A DNA stretch of 41,495 nucleotides from Luteolibacter rhizosphaerae (GTDB taxonomy: Bacteria; Verrucomicrobiota; Verrucomicrobiia; Verrucomicrobiales; Akkermansiaceae). Position numbers and translations under genes: made by a program. Numbering within the stretch: position 1 is the first letter of the stretch; each line of letters opens with the position of its first letter. The notes below the pieces were generated by a model. It saw only the letters and a program-made list of their open reading frames with translations, was not told the DNA's origin and ran no database searches. The stretch is from assembly GCF_025950095.1 (NCBI RefSeq), contig NZ_JAPDDR010000023.1, positions 1 through 41,495 of the forward strand, written 5' to 3'. Shown one piece after another: positions 25,711 to 33,550 of the stretch.

Positions 25711-25770
25711 CACCTCGTACTTCCATCAACCGGCAGAATCCTTGCCGGCCTCACTTCGGAAAAAAGCCAT
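25711..25770. repeat. REP-like element (type TTGCCGGCCTCACTTCGG), copy 2
   Basis: CCTCGTACTTCCATC and CTTGCCGGCCTCACTTCGGA followed by AAAAAGCCAT match 16235-16292. It lies in the 346-base divergent gap between the phage module and the lipoprotein genes, which otherwise holds only the hairpin at 25809 and no recognised gene. Confidence 0.7.
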
Positions 25771-25808
25771 CTGCATCGTCAATGGGTTCACGATCAGACC
25801 CATCGTAG

Positions 25809-25829
25809 CGGAACGACTTCGTCGTTCCG
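25809..25829. repeat. Perfect hairpin
   Basis: CGGAACGAC and GTCGTTCCG pair perfectly around TTC. It lies beside a CATCGTAGCG sequence also found near other intergenic palindromes. No T run follows, so a terminator role is doubtful. Confidence 0.65.
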
Positions 25830-26036
25830 GCTGGGGGCATCACCGCACAAGCACCCCATGACGATTCCCAGGAGAACGCGAGCCGCCGGAAGCACGAAGT
25901 GCCTCCGCTACCCTTGAGCCCTCCCTACCTCGCATCCTATCCCATCCCGATCAGCTGCAGCATCATCGGGAAAACCAATGATCCTCGCTTCGATTATCAA
26001 TCATCACTTCCCCCGCCCCCCTGCTATCCTCCCCGG

Positions 26037-26456
26037 ATGCCACTGCTCCGGCTCCTCTGTCTGGCACCGCTGCCCCTGCTCGCCTCCTGCTCCGCACTCA
26101 TCCAGGAGTCCGGTCGCGACCCGATGAAGCTCGTCGGCAGATCGCAGGCCTCCATCCATGCCGAGTTCGGCAAGCCGCTCAAGACCGAGCATCCCCACGT
26201 CTACTACGACACCGAGGAGACCTTCCACGTCACCGGCGCATGGAACAACGGGACCGCCACCTTGGGCTACACCCTCGGCACCCTCTACACTTTCGGGGCG
26301 CTGGAGCCCGTATTGACCGTCTCCTCCGCCTACCGGAAATCCCGCGATAATTCGCAGGGCATGCACCTCGTCGTCAGCTACCATGGTCGCGTCGTGAAGC
26401 ATGCCGAGGCCAAGTCCATCGACCGCAACGCATCCACCACCCCTTCCCATTTATGA
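26037..26456 (+). CDS. Lipoprotein, hypothetical
   Basis: This 139-aa protein starts MPLLRLLCLAPLPLLASCSA, with the lipobox LLASC, so it is probably anchored to a membrane by a lipidated Cys. The mature part contains GRDPMKLVGRSQASIHAEFG, an N-terminal stretch like those of small SmpA/BamE-type lipoproteins in which an early helix leads to G-K-P, then YDTEETFHVTGAWNNGTATLGYTL. ATG 26037 is chosen because it begins the signal; the frame is open further upstream without one. Its stop overlaps the next start as ATGA, so the two lipoproteins are an operon. Function unknown; the BamE-like fold is only a suggestion. Confidence 0.7.
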   Translation: MPLLRLLCLAPLPLLASCSALIQESGRDPMKLVGRSQASIHAEFGKPLKTEHPHVYYDTEETFHVTGAWNNGTATLGYTLGTLYTFGALEPVLTVSSAYRKSRDNSQGMHLVVSYHGRVVKHAEAKSIDRNASTTPSHL

Positions 26457-26887
26457 AACCGCTCCACATCCTCCCCGCCCTGCTCCTCGCGGGCCTCGCC
26501 TCCTGCAGCTACGACGAGCGCAGCCCCATCCCCGCCGCGCATCCCAAGACCGTGACCTTCACGCAGGACACCCTCCTCGAGCGCAACCCGCGGCGCAAGC
26601 TGCCCCAAGCCGTCCCCTTCCCGAATCCCAGCCAGCCCTCCCGCGGCATCGTGAAGCGCGGCACCCGCGTCACCTTCGAGTACAAGATCCAGGAGCGCCT
26701 CAAATACATGCCCAGCTCCTACCTGCTCTGCCGCACGCATGAGACCCCGCCCCGCTACTTCGAGTACTACGTGGGCGACTACCCGGAGATCTCCTACTAC
26801 CTCGCGCCCCCGTGGAAGATGCCGGAAGGCCACCCCTTCCCCACGCTCAAGAATCCCTACAACCCGAATACGCCCCTCCAGCGCTAA
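26453..26887 (+). CDS. Lipoprotein, hypothetical
   Basis: This 144-aa protein starts MKPLHILPALLLAGLASCSY, a signal with the lipobox LASC. The mature part is rich in Pro, Tyr and Arg (RRKLPQAVPFPNPSQPSRG, VKRGTRVTFEYKIQERL, FEYYVGDYPEISYYLAPPWK). It is translationally coupled to the lipoprotein before it through an ATGA overlap. Its last 37 bases are copied at 27881, where they no longer belong to a gene; they form one end of a 0.6-kb duplicated unit. The family is not recognised. Confidence 0.7.
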   Translation: MKPLHILPALLLAGLASCSYDERSPIPAAHPKTVTFTQDTLLERNPRRKLPQAVPFPNPSQPSRGIVKRGTRVTFEYKIQERLKYMPSSYLLCRTHETPPRYFEYYVGDYPEISYYLAPPWKMPEGHPFPTLKNPYNPNTPLQR

Positions 26888-27464
26888 GTCATATCGAGCC
26901 GCAGGCTCCTTGGACTGCGTGCAGCCTGCTGCCGCTTTCGCGAACGCAGCCTGCTGCGGAGCAGGGGGGATGGTCCTCACACCCCCGGGTCATCCCGGAC
27001 CATGAGGTACCGAGCTTCCCGACCAAGCGGCTTCCGCATCGCCTGATACCAAGCGGACTCAAGCAGGTGAGTTTCCAGTGCTTCGGGCAGTAGCGACGGA
27101 TTTACGGATTTCCGCGGGCTAGGCGGTGAATGCCAGTCCCTTCATCGGTTCAAGATCCGTGTAATCCGTCCAATCGGTAAATCCGTGATCGCTTGGCCCG
27201 CAGTACCCAAAAGTCACGCGAACTATGGGAGATGGCATGACACGCCCCCGGAGAGAATCCCGCAACCTTCCCCACTGCTTCACGGCAGCAAGGCTACCTG
27301 CCAAAAGCGGCAGCAGGCTGCACGCAGTCCAAGGCGGCTGCGCCGCATGCGCAGAGCAGGATTGAAGATCGGCGCAGCATGATCGAGATATCCACCAGTG
27401 CTCCGCCGCCCCTTCGCCTTCTGGCTACCTGCCTTCGTCCTGCTCTTCCTCTGCTGGGCATGGG
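26851..27464. repeat. Segmental duplication, unit 1
   Basis: The stretch from GAATCCCTACAACCCGAATA to the end of the first helix of the membrane protein at 27398 is repeated at 27881-28513 in direct orientation with few differences. It contains the inverted-repeat element 26908-27334. Confidence 0.85.
26908..27334. mobile_element. Non-coding element with terminal inverted repeats, copy 1
   Basis: The ends CCTTGGACTGCGTGCAGCC and GGCTGCACGCAGTCCAAGG are inverted copies, extending inward through CTGCTGCCGC. The interior holds variable numbers of ACGGATT units and no credible gene. Other copies are at 27938-28383 and, inverted, at 35634-36073. The form is that of a MITE, but no target duplication was identified and no matching transposase is known. 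This element fills most of the 510-base gap between genes. Confidence 0.6.
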
Positions 27465-27877
27465 CGGACTCGCGCCGGAATAGCTCCGCGATCTCTTGCA
27501 GCTACATGCGGAGAGACGACGACATCAAAACCATCATCATCACGGCGGAGGAATCCAGCCTCGTCCTAGGCGCCAGTCAAACCCAAGGCCTGCGCATTCC
27601 GAAACATCACCCCGTCTCCGTCGGCAGGCGCCGCTACGAGCTTCCGCCCAAGTCCTTTACCCCTTGGTTTCCCCTCCCTAAGACGATGACGCAAGGGGAA
27701 GGAATCGGAACGAGCGGTGGCCCCATCAGCTCGATTTATCAAACCCTGCACATTCCCTTCTGGTGCCTCATCCTCGCGTACATCGCGGGATGGCTACTGC
27801 TACTCCACCGCTGGCGCAAACGCCTAGAGCATCACGCTCCTCCCCCACATGGCCACGGATCACGCTCCCGGCCATGA
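27398..27877 (+). CDS. Two-helix membrane protein of the WAWxDS/PxW family
   Basis: This 159-aa protein begins at GTG with LRRPFAFWLPAFVLLFLCW followed by AWADS. Its exported middle has RRDDDIKTIIITAEESSLVL and PWFPLPK, and the second helix starts HIPFWCLILAYIAGWLLLL with the tail HRWRKR. The middle is close to that of 28853-29323 (SSLVLGASQT shared), so the two are recent duplicates, while the gene between them shares only the N-terminus. The GTG start aligns with the ATG of those paralogs. Both ends are predicted in the cytoplasm. Function unknown. Confidence 0.75.
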   Translation: MLRRPFAFWLPAFVLLFLCWAWADSRRNSSAISCSYMRRDDDIKTIIITAEESSLVLGASQTQGLRIPKHHPVSVGRRRYELPPKSFTPWFPLPKTMTQGEGIGTSGGPISSIYQTLHIPFWCLILAYIAGWLLLLHRWRKRLEHHAPPPHGHGSRSRP

Positions 27878-27880
27878 ACG

Positions 27881-28513
27881 GAATCCCTACAACCCGAATA
27901 CGCCCCTCCAGCGCTAAGCCATATCGAGCCGCAGGCTCCTTGGACTGCGTGCAGCCTGCTGCCGCTTTCGCGAACGCAGCCTGCTGCGGAGCAGGGTGAA
28001 TGATCTTCACACCCCCGGGTCATCCCGGACCATGAGGTACCGAGCTTCCCGACCAAGCGGCTTCCGCATCGCCTGATACCAAGTCGACTCAAGCAGGTGA
28101 GTTTCCGGTGCTTCGGGCAGTAGCGACGGATGATACGGATTCCGACGGAATTACGGATTTCCGCGGGCTAGGCGGTGAATGCCAGTCCCTTCACCGGTTC
28201 AAAATCCGTGTAATCCGTCCAATCCGTAGATCCGTGATCGCTTGGCCCGCAGTACCCGAAAGTCACGCGAACTATGGGAGATGGCATGACACGCCCCCGG
28301 AGAGAATCCCGCAACCTTCCCCACTGCTTCACGGCAGCAAGGCTGCCTGCCAAAAGCGGCAGCAGGCTGCACGCAGTCCAAGGCGGCTGCGCCGCATGCG
28401 CAGAGCAGGATTGAAGATCGGCGCAGCATGATGGAGATATCCACCAGTGCTCCGCAGCCCCTTCGCCTTCTGGCTGCCTGCCTTCGTCCTGCTCTTCCTC
28501 TGCTGGGCATGGG
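27881..28513. repeat. Segmental duplication, unit 2
   Basis: Direct copy of 26851-27464. It carries a detached 3' end of the lipoprotein gene, the inverted-repeat element and the start of the next membrane protein gene. The 569-base gap between genes is made of this unit. Confidence 0.85.
27938..28383. mobile_element. Non-coding element with terminal inverted repeats, copy 2
   Basis: Same ends and interior as 26908-27334. It is 19 bases longer, mostly through extra ACGGATT-type units near 28129-28155, which suggests repeat-number change after duplication. Confidence 0.6.
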
Positions 28514-28833
28514 TCGATTCCACCTCGCATGTGAGCGGAGTTGATTTGAGCTTCGATACCCGCTCCTCCCTGATACTGGTCAGCGTCAATCACGGCAACT
28601 CCGTGCTTCACCTCAAGCTGGACCACACCGCTGGCGGCGGCGCTCCAGGCGATAGCTACGCAGCCAATCCTTGGCGCGTCCCCATGCCCGCCGGTTACCG
28701 GTACCGCTGGTTCCCCCCGCCGCGCTTCAGTGCCCGGCCCGGTTTCCTTGATGTGCCCCACTGGCTCGTCATCCTTGTTTATCTCATGGTCTGGTCCTTC
28801 GCCATCACCCGACGCAATCGCCGTCCCGTTTGA
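28447..28833 (+). CDS. Two-helix membrane protein of the WAWxDS/PxW family
   Basis: This 128-aa protein starts at GTG with LRSPFAFWLPAFVLLFLCW followed by AWVDS. The middle (VSGVDLSFDTRSSLILVSVN, KLDHTAGGG, YRWFPPPRFS) is unlike that of its neighbours although the first 60 bases of the genes are almost identical. The second helix is VPHWLVILVYLMVWSFAI with the tail TRRNRRPV. Spacing to the next gene is 19 bases, with a remnant of the heptamer boundary repeat (GAAAATTAGCAGTTC). It is one of five same-strand family members in a row. Function unknown. Confidence 0.75.
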   Translation: MLRSPFAFWLPAFVLLFLCWAWVDSTSHVSGVDLSFDTRSSLILVSVNHGNSVLHLKLDHTAGGGAPGDSYAANPWRVPMPAGYRYRWFPPPRFSARPGFLDVPHWLVILVYLMVWSFAITRRNRRPV

Positions 28834-28852
28834 AAATTAGCAGTTCTCCTCC

Positions 28853-29323
28853 ATGCTCCGCCGCCCCTTCGCCTTCTGGCTGCCCGCCTTCGTCCTGCTC
28901 TTCCTCTGCTGGGCATGGGCGGACTCGCGACGGAATAGCTCCGCGGTGTCCCTCGGCTTCATGCGGGGCCAAGAGATCGAGTGCGTGATCATCACCGCGG
29001 AGGACTCATCCCTGGTCTTGGGCGCAAGTCAGACCCACGGCCTGCGCCCTCCGAAGAATCGCCCCGTCTTTGCCGGCAGCCATCGCCACGATCTCCCACC
29101 GAAGTCATCCACCCCGTGGTTTCCCCGCCCGAAGACCGAGATCCTGAAGGAAGGCATCGGGACGAGCAGCGGCCCCATCCGCACGATCTATCGTAACCTC
29201 CACATCCCCTTCTGGTGCATCATCCCGGCTTACTTCGCTGCATGGATGTTCCTGCTTCACCGCTGGAACAAGCGCCTGCGTCTTCGTCCGATGCCGCAGT
29301 CCCGCTTGGAAACCAGTGCTTAG
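28853..29323 (+). CDS. Two-helix membrane protein of the WAWxDS/PxW family
   Basis: This 156-aa protein starts MLRRPFAFWLPAFVLLFLCW, then AWADS. Its exported middle (GFMRGQEIECVIITAEDSS, PWFPRPK) is closely related to that of 27398-27877. The second helix is HIPFWCIIPAYFAAWMFLL with the tail HRWNKRLRLRP. It has the ATG start where two of the paralogs have GTG. The boundary to the next gene is 20 bases and contains AGTGCTTAG, the boundary repeat. Function unknown. Confidence 0.77.
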   Translation: MLRRPFAFWLPAFVLLFLCWAWADSRRNSSAVSLGFMRGQEIECVIITAEDSSLVLGASQTHGLRPPKNRPVFAGSHRHDLPPKSSTPWFPRPKTEILKEGIGTSSGPIRTIYRNLHIPFWCIIPAYFAAWMFLLHRWNKRLRLRPMPQSRLETSA

Positions 29324-29343
29324 AAGTTCGTATTACTCCACCG

Positions 29344-29820
29344 ATGCTCCGCCGCCCCTTCGCCTTCTGGCTACCCGCCTTCATCCTGGCTTTCCTCCTC
29401 TGGGCCTGGGGTCTCTCCTGCTATCAGAGCTTCCGCCTCACGCACTGGAGCCAGGAAGAAGAGCACAGCCGCCTCATCCAGCTCGACTTCGGAGCGTCCC
29501 AGCTTGCGACTACCGTCGCGAAAAGCTCTGCTGATAAGATCCGCAGGCCGTCCACTTCCGATACCCGCTTCGTCCGCGAGGAATTTCCGCCCACGCACTC
29601 CCACTGGTGGTTCCCGCTTCCCGGCATCGAGCACCGCGACGATTCCTCGCCCGGCATCCAATCCCACCTCTACCGGATCATCATCCCCTGCTGGCTCATC
29701 GTCCTCCTCTACCTCGGCCTTTGGCGGCTCGCCGTGCGCCGGTATGACCGCCGCACCCAGCGACTCCGCACCAAGGATCTCCCCTCATCCGGCACAGCCG
29801 AAGTCCCGTTTGGAAACTAG
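29344..29820 (+). CDS. Two-helix membrane protein of the WAWxDS/PxW family
   Basis: This 158-aa protein starts MLRRPFAFWLPAFILAFLLW, then AWGLS, a changed form of the WAWxDS signature. Its middle has HWSQEEEHSRLIQLDFGAS, SADKIRRPS and HWWFPLPG, and the second helix is IIPCWLIVLLYLGLWRLAV with the basic tail RRYDRRTQR. The frame is open back to 29215, but the chosen ATG matches the paralogs. The last residues run into the boundary repeat. Function unknown. Confidence 0.75.
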   Translation: MLRRPFAFWLPAFILAFLLWAWGLSCYQSFRLTHWSQEEEHSRLIQLDFGASQLATTVAKSSADKIRRPSTSDTRFVREEFPPTHSHWWFPLPGIEHRDDSSPGIQSHLYRIIIPCWLIVLLYLGLWRLAVRRYDRRTQRLRTKDLPSSGTAEVPFGN

Positions 29821-29839
29821 GGCTTAAGAAATTCCCCTC

Positions 29840-30256
29840 ATGTCCTGGCGACGCTCCTCGGTCCTCTGGTTCTGCCTGCCCTTCCTGATCTTCCTCCTCA
29901 TCGGCTGGATCGATTCCATGTCCCGGGATTCGCGGCTCGATTGCAGGGTCGCCGGTCGCTCGATCATGTTTCAGAACCACGGCTCCCAGATCAGCATCAG
30001 CTTCTACGAGAGAAGCCCCGGGGTGAGCCGCGCCCCCGACTGGAGCGTCCGCCCCACCCGCCGGAAGATCGCGGGCCGTGAATGGTTCCCGCTGCCCTCC
30101 TACCTGAGCAACGACGCTTTCTCCAGCTATCGCTGGCACGATCTGAATTTCTCCTACTGGTTCATCCTCCTCGTCGCCCTCGGCCTCTGGCAGCTCCCCT
30201 GGCTCTGGCGCTACCACCGCCGCGAGCACATCCGCCGCGCGATGCCGGAGATATAA
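29840..30256 (+). CDS. Two-helix membrane protein of the WAWxDS/PxW family
   Basis: This 138-aa protein starts MSWRRSSVLWFCLPFLIFLL, then IGWIDS. The middle has CRVAGRSIMFQNHGSQISIS, EWFPLPSY, and the second helix NFSYWFILLVALGLWQLPW is followed by LWRYHRREHIRR. It is the last of five family genes in this row and is followed at its stop codon by the palindromic element 30255-30322. It begins like the gene at 36111-36500 (MSWRR), which may be its nearest paralog. Function unknown. Confidence 0.75.
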   Translation: MSWRRSSVLWFCLPFLIFLLIGWIDSMSRDSRLDCRVAGRSIMFQNHGSQISISFYERSPGVSRAPDWSVRPTRRKIAGREWFPLPSYLSNDAFSSYRWHDLNFSYWFILLVALGLWQLPWLWRYHRREHIRRAMPEI

Positions 30257-30322
30257 GGAGCGACGACATTCCTGTCGTCGTAGTGCACGTGCCCGACGGG
30301 GACAGGAATGTCCCCGCTCCTT
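30255..30322. repeat. Palindromic intergenic element, copy 1
   Basis: AAGGAGCGACGACATTCCTG and its partner CAGGAATGTCCCCGCTCCTT are inverted copies around a short centre; the inner hairpins are CGACGACA..TGTCGTCG and CGGGGACA..TGTCCCCG. A second copy is at 35551-35618. Confidence 0.75.
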
Positions 30323-30384
30323 ATCGCCCCGCGTTCTTCCGCTACGATAAGCACCGTACTTAAACCCCAGCCCGGGTTTAGAAA

Positions 30385-30412
30385 TTAGTGCTTGGTCATT
30401 GGCAATTTCTTC
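30385..30412. repeat. Heptamer boundary repeat
   Basis: AAATTAG, TGCTTGG, TCATTGG, CAATTTC follow a seven-base period and match the boundary sequence found after the membrane protein genes at 32546, 33030 and 33512. Confidence 0.6.
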
Positions 30413-30415
30413 CGA

Positions 30416-31501
30416 TCACTCCGCCACCTCGATCACCTGGAAGAAGCGCTTCCGCTCCGTGCCCGTGTTCACCGGGTGCGTCAGCGTGAGCGGCGCGCCC
30501 GTGCCCGGCGTGCCGGTCGGCGCGACCTTCCAGCGCTTCAGGTCCGTGGAGCTCGCCAGGCGATAGTGCTTCGTCGCCACGCCCGGGAAGTTCAGCGTCG
30601 CCTGCCCGTTCGCGATCGTGAAGCTGCTCACCGGCGCCGATTGCTGGCGCAGCTGCGAGTCCGCCATCAGCGGATAGCCCATCGCGCGCAGGAAGTTCAG
30701 ATCCGTGTCCACATAGGTGTTCCAGGTCGGATGATCGTTCGCATACGCGATGCCCTTGATGTGACTGAAGTCCACATCCCCTTCGTAGCTGATCGCCGGC
30801 ATCTTCACCACCCGGCCCTGCTTGTCCCGTCCCTCGAAGTAGAGGCCGGTGCTGTGCTGGCCGGTCTGCCAATTCGGCTCCAGCGCGAAGTTGTTCATCG
30901 TGTAGGTGCGGTTCCCGGAATTGAAGGCACCCAGCAGCGGCAGGCCGTCCTTGTCCCGATAGAGCGTGTCCACCACGGAGGCATAGGTCGGCTGGCCGCG
31001 GGTATCATCGGCCGGAGAGAAGGCCATGTAGCTGGCGCAACCGAAAGCGTGGTGCATCTCGTGCCGGCCCAGCCCGCGGATGTTGTTGATCAGCCCCGCC
31101 GGGTTCCCGCCGTAGAGCGCGTTCACATCCAGATTCCAGTTCAGCGTCACATCGGAGGCCGCGCCGGGATTCGTGACACCCTTTACCACGATCAGCCACA
31201 GGCCCGGGGCGATCACCATGCGGCCCGTCGCCGGATCCGTGTACCACTGCGACCATGTGCTACCCGCGGAGGCATAGGCCGTGGTGTTATCCGTCACGCT
31301 CACGCGCACCGTCGCATCCACATCAAACATCGCGCCCAGATCGCTCAGGAAGGACTCCATCGCCGCCCGCGCATCCGCAGACCAAGGCTCGGAGAACCAC
31401 TTCGTGCCCGTCTCATAGGTCGTGGTGAATTGGATGCCCGCCTGGGCAGGCAGGAGAAGTGCGGCAGCGAGCGAGAGGAAGAGCGAGGAGCGCGGGATCA
31501 T
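30416..31501 (-). CDS. Secreted HExxH protein, putative metalloprotease-like
   Basis: This 361-aa protein starts MIPRSSLFLSLAAALLLPAQAG, a signal peptide. Around residues 147-151 it has RHEMHHAFG, an HExxH zinc motif (His147, Glu148, His151) following a GLGRHE strand, with later NHP and H residues that could supply the third ligand. The C-terminal 80 residues (YRLASSTDLKRWKV, GAPLTLTHPV, RKRFFQVIEV) form a beta module very common at the end of secreted Verrucomicrobia proteins. ATG 31501 begins the signal; the frame is open to 31561. Peptidase activity is inferred from the motif only. It is a single gene on the opposite strand to the membrane arrays. Confidence 0.7.
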   Translation of the reverse strand: MIPRSSLFLSLAAALLLPAQAGIQFTTTYETGTKWFSEPWSADARAAMESFLSDLGAMFDVDATVRVSVTDNTTAYASAGSTWSQWYTDPATGRMVIAPGLWLIVVKGVTNPGAASDVTLNWNLDVNALYGGNPAGLINNIRGLGRHEMHHAFGCASYMAFSPADDTRGQPTYASVVDTLYRDKDGLPLLGAFNSGNRTYTMNNFALEPNWQTGQHSTGLYFEGRDKQGRVVKMPAISYEGDVDFSHIKGIAYANDHPTWNTYVDTDLNFLRAMGYPLMADSQLRQQSAPVSSFTIANGQATLNFPGVATKHYRLASSTDLKRWKVAPTGTPGTGAPLTLTHPVNTGTERKRFFQVIEVAE

Positions 31502-31599
31502 GGGAGCGGGAGTAAGGGAATGACGCGGCGCACACTGCCCCGCCCGGAGCCCCCCGGACAAGCAGTTAAGATACCCGAAGCATCACGAAATCGCGTAGT

Positions 31600-32085
31600 C
31601 TAACTGTTAGCCGTCGCACGCAATTTCCGCCATCTCCACCACAAGGCCCCTAGCCACAGCGGAAGATACCCGCGCAGCAGGTAGGACACCGGCATGCGGG
31701 CGGAGAGCGCGAGCGGATCCGCATCCCAGCGCAGGTCCGGGCGAAAGAGCACGAAGCGGTTCAGCGCCCCCACCCCCGTGCGTGTCCGCGTGCACATCCA
31801 CTCCGGCACCTCGCCCGCCTCGTGGCATTCCTGGATCAGGATGCCGATCGAGCCATGCTAGGTCTGCACCGACACATAGCCCGGCACCCGCCGCGAGCCG
31901 ACCAGCAGCAGCGTCGTCACCTGCGCGCTATCCGCCCAGAACCAGAACAGGCACAGGAACCCGAAGAGACCCAGCAGGAAGGTCTTCGAGCGATACCACC
32001 GCGGCACCGCCTTCCCGGTCGGGTCCGCGCGATCGATTCCGGAAGCAGTCACCGTCCTTTCTTGAAAGCCCGCCGCCCGATGCAT
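31600..32085 (-). pseudogene. WAWxDS/PxW membrane protein gene broken by an in-frame TAG
   Basis: From ATG 32085 the frame reads MHRAAGFQERTVTASG, the first helix SKTFLLGLFGFLCLFWFW followed by ADSAQ, then VSVQT and a TAG at 31860-31858. The same frame continues with HGSIGILIQECHEAGEVPEW, a Trp/Pro middle, RMPVSYLLRGYLPLWLGALW and the tail RWRKLRATANS, ending at 31600. Both halves carry the family's signatures, so one nonsense change has split the gene. An in-frame ATG at 32127 overlaps the divergent neighbour and is less likely. Readthrough is possible but not supported by anything seen. Confidence 0.75.
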
Positions 32086-32107
32086 TGTCTCCACTAAGTT
32101 CTTTCCC

Positions 32108-32563
32108 GTGATCCGCCCTTGGCACAAATCCCCGCTCTTCTACCTCGGGCTCGCACCCCTGCTCTTCCTCCTCTGGGCATGGTGGAATTCCTGCAGTCGC
32201 GCCTCCGGCTTTAATCACTGGCTCCAAGGACACACCAAGGGACTCGGCCTTACGGTCGTCAGCGTGGACTCGAAGCTCACCATGCGGTGCACACGCACCG
32301 ACGGCGTCAAACTCGTCCCGTTTGGAGTCCACGGAGACTTTCTCCGCGAAGAGGTCTTCTTCGAGGAACCCAGCGACATCTTTCCTCCCGCCAAGGCGAG
32401 CCACATGGATCAATCCGAACCCGGCGACTTCGAGTATCACACCTACCATCTCACCCTCCCCCACTGGCTCCTCATCCTCGCCTACCTCGCCCTCTGGTCC
32501 CTCCTTCTCTTCTGGCGTTCCCGCCGCATCAAGCGCCTCTCCCGTTTAAGAATTAGTGCTTAG
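32108..32563 (+). CDS. Two-helix membrane protein of the WAWxDS/PxW family
   Basis: This 151-aa protein begins at GTG with IRPWHKSPLFYLGLAPLLF, then LLWAWWNS. Its exported middle (HWLQGHTKGLGLTVVSVDSK, CTRTDGVKLVPFGVHGDF, VFFEEPSDIF) differs completely from its neighbour's, while the end TLPHWLLILAYLALWSLLLF and WRSRRIKRLSRL is identical to that of the next gene. From 32447 to the next start it differs from 32932-33068 at only about two of 137 bases. The last residues KISA/RISA are read from the boundary repeat. Function unknown. Confidence 0.78.
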   Translation: MIRPWHKSPLFYLGLAPLLFLLWAWWNSCSRASGFNHWLQGHTKGLGLTVVSVDSKLTMRCTRTDGVKLVPFGVHGDFLREEVFFEEPSDIFPPAKASHMDQSEPGDFEYHTYHLTLPHWLLILAYLALWSLLLFWRSRRIKRLSRLRISA

Positions 32564-32578
32564 TCATTCGTAATTCTC
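32546..32578. repeat. Heptamer boundary repeat
   Basis: AGAATTA, GTGCTTA, GTCATTC, GTAATTC, TC follow a seven-base period. The stop codon of the gene before it lies inside the repeat. Confidence 0.65.
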
Positions 32579-32583
32579 TCTCC

Positions 32584-33048
32584 ATGCCCCGCCCTTGGCA
32601 CAGATCCCCGCTCTTCTATCTCGGCCTCTTCCCGCTGCTCTTCCTCCTCTGGGCGTGGTGGGATTCAAACCACCACAGCACCACCTTCATGAAGGTCCGG
32701 GGCAGCACCAGCCTTGTCCATCTTCAAGTCATCACACACTCTCGCGGCGCTCTAAGGATCACGGATCAGAAAGTCGAAGTGATTCATGCCTCCATCTCCA
32801 CTGGAACCGATTTTGGACGAAGCTCAGTCGCCAGTGAAGAAAGACTATGGTGTCCAGCTCCCCATCTCGAGATCGCCCGGCAAACGACAAGTGAGACAGC
32901 GGACTATCAGCCGGAGATCATCACCGAGTCGCATCTCACCCTCCCCCACTGGCTCCTCATCCTCGCCTACCTCGCCCTCTGGTCCCTCCTTCTCTTCTGG
33001 CGTTCCCGCCGCATCAAGCGCCTCTCCCGTTTAAAAATTAGTGCTTAG
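32584..33048 (+). CDS. Two-helix membrane protein of the WAWxDS/PxW family
   Basis: This 154-aa protein starts MPRPWHRSPLFYLGLFPLLF, then LLWAWWDS. The middle (HSTTFMKVRGSTSLVHLQVI, ALRITDQKVEVIHAS, LWCPAPHLEIARQ) is unique, but the start is shared almost base for base with the next gene and the end (LPHWLLILAYLALWSLLLF) with the previous gene. It is thus a mosaic of conserved termini around a private centre. Spacing on both sides is 20 bases of boundary repeat. Function unknown. Confidence 0.78.
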   Translation: MPRPWHRSPLFYLGLFPLLFLLWAWWDSNHHSTTFMKVRGSTSLVHLQVITHSRGALRITDQKVEVIHASISTGTDFGRSSVASEERLWCPAPHLEIARQTTSETADYQPEIITESHLTLPHWLLILAYLALWSLLLFWRSRRIKRLSRLKISA

Positions 33049-33063
33049 TCATTCGTAATTCTC
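33030..33063. repeat. Heptamer boundary repeat
   Basis: AAAATTA, GTGCTTA, GTCATTC, GTAATTC, TC; nearly identical to 32546-32578, again containing the stop codon of the gene before. Confidence 0.65.
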
Positions 33064-33068
33064 TCCCC

Positions 33069-33530
33069 ATGTCCCGTCCCTGGCACAGATCCCCGCTCTT
33101 CTATCTCGGCCTCTTCCCGCTGCTCTTCCTCCTCTGGGCCTGGTGGGATTCCACGCGCCACCTGAGCGGCATCCACTGGAAGATCACCATCTATGCCTCG
33201 GAAGAGGGCAGGAGCCTGTTCATGTCCGGTCGCGAGCATCTCACCCAGCACGGCGGCAAGATCACCCTCCATCTCACCGAGCCGCGGAACCTCGAATCGG
33301 CCACCATCAACCGCGACCCCGTCGAGACCATCTTCACGGATAATCCTACCGCGGAGTGGCTACCCCTGCCCGAGCGCCGCGAGACGCTCCTGAGCGAAAC
33401 GGTCGCCGCCCCCAGTGTTAGCCTGCCGCACTGGATCCTCGTCCTCGCCTACCTCATTCCTTGGTCGCTGCTCCTCTTCTGGCGCTCCCGCCGCCGCAGG
33501 CACCTTTCCGGTTTAAAAATCAGTGCTTAG
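33069..33530 (+). CDS. Two-helix membrane protein of the WAWxDS/PxW family
   Basis: This 153-aa protein starts MSRPWHRSPLFYLGLFPLLF, then LLWAWWDS. Its middle reads HLSGIHWKITIYASEEGRSL, HGGKITLHLTEPRNLESATI and EWLPLPERRE, and the second helix is SLPHWILVLAYLIPWSLLLF with the tail WRSRRRRHLSG. Over about the first 65 bases it is almost identical to the gene before it. The end runs into the boundary repeat, giving LKISA. Function unknown. Confidence 0.78.
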   Translation: MSRPWHRSPLFYLGLFPLLFLLWAWWDSTRHLSGIHWKITIYASEEGRSLFMSGREHLTQHGGKITLHLTEPRNLESATINRDPVETIFTDNPTAEWLPLPERRETLLSETVAAPSVSLPHWILVLAYLIPWSLLLFWRSRRRRHLSGLKISA

Positions 33531-33546
33531 TCATTAGTAATTTCTC
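33512..33546. repeat. Heptamer boundary repeat
   Basis: AAAATCA, GTGCTTA, GTCATTA, GTAATTT, CTC; same seven-base pattern, between the last intact gene of this row and its deleted neighbour. Confidence 0.65.
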
Positions 33547-33550
33547 CCGG

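Noticed and set aside
26908..27334. Short open frames inside the inverted-repeat element
   Set aside because: They are not kept between the three copies and overlap the palindromic ends.
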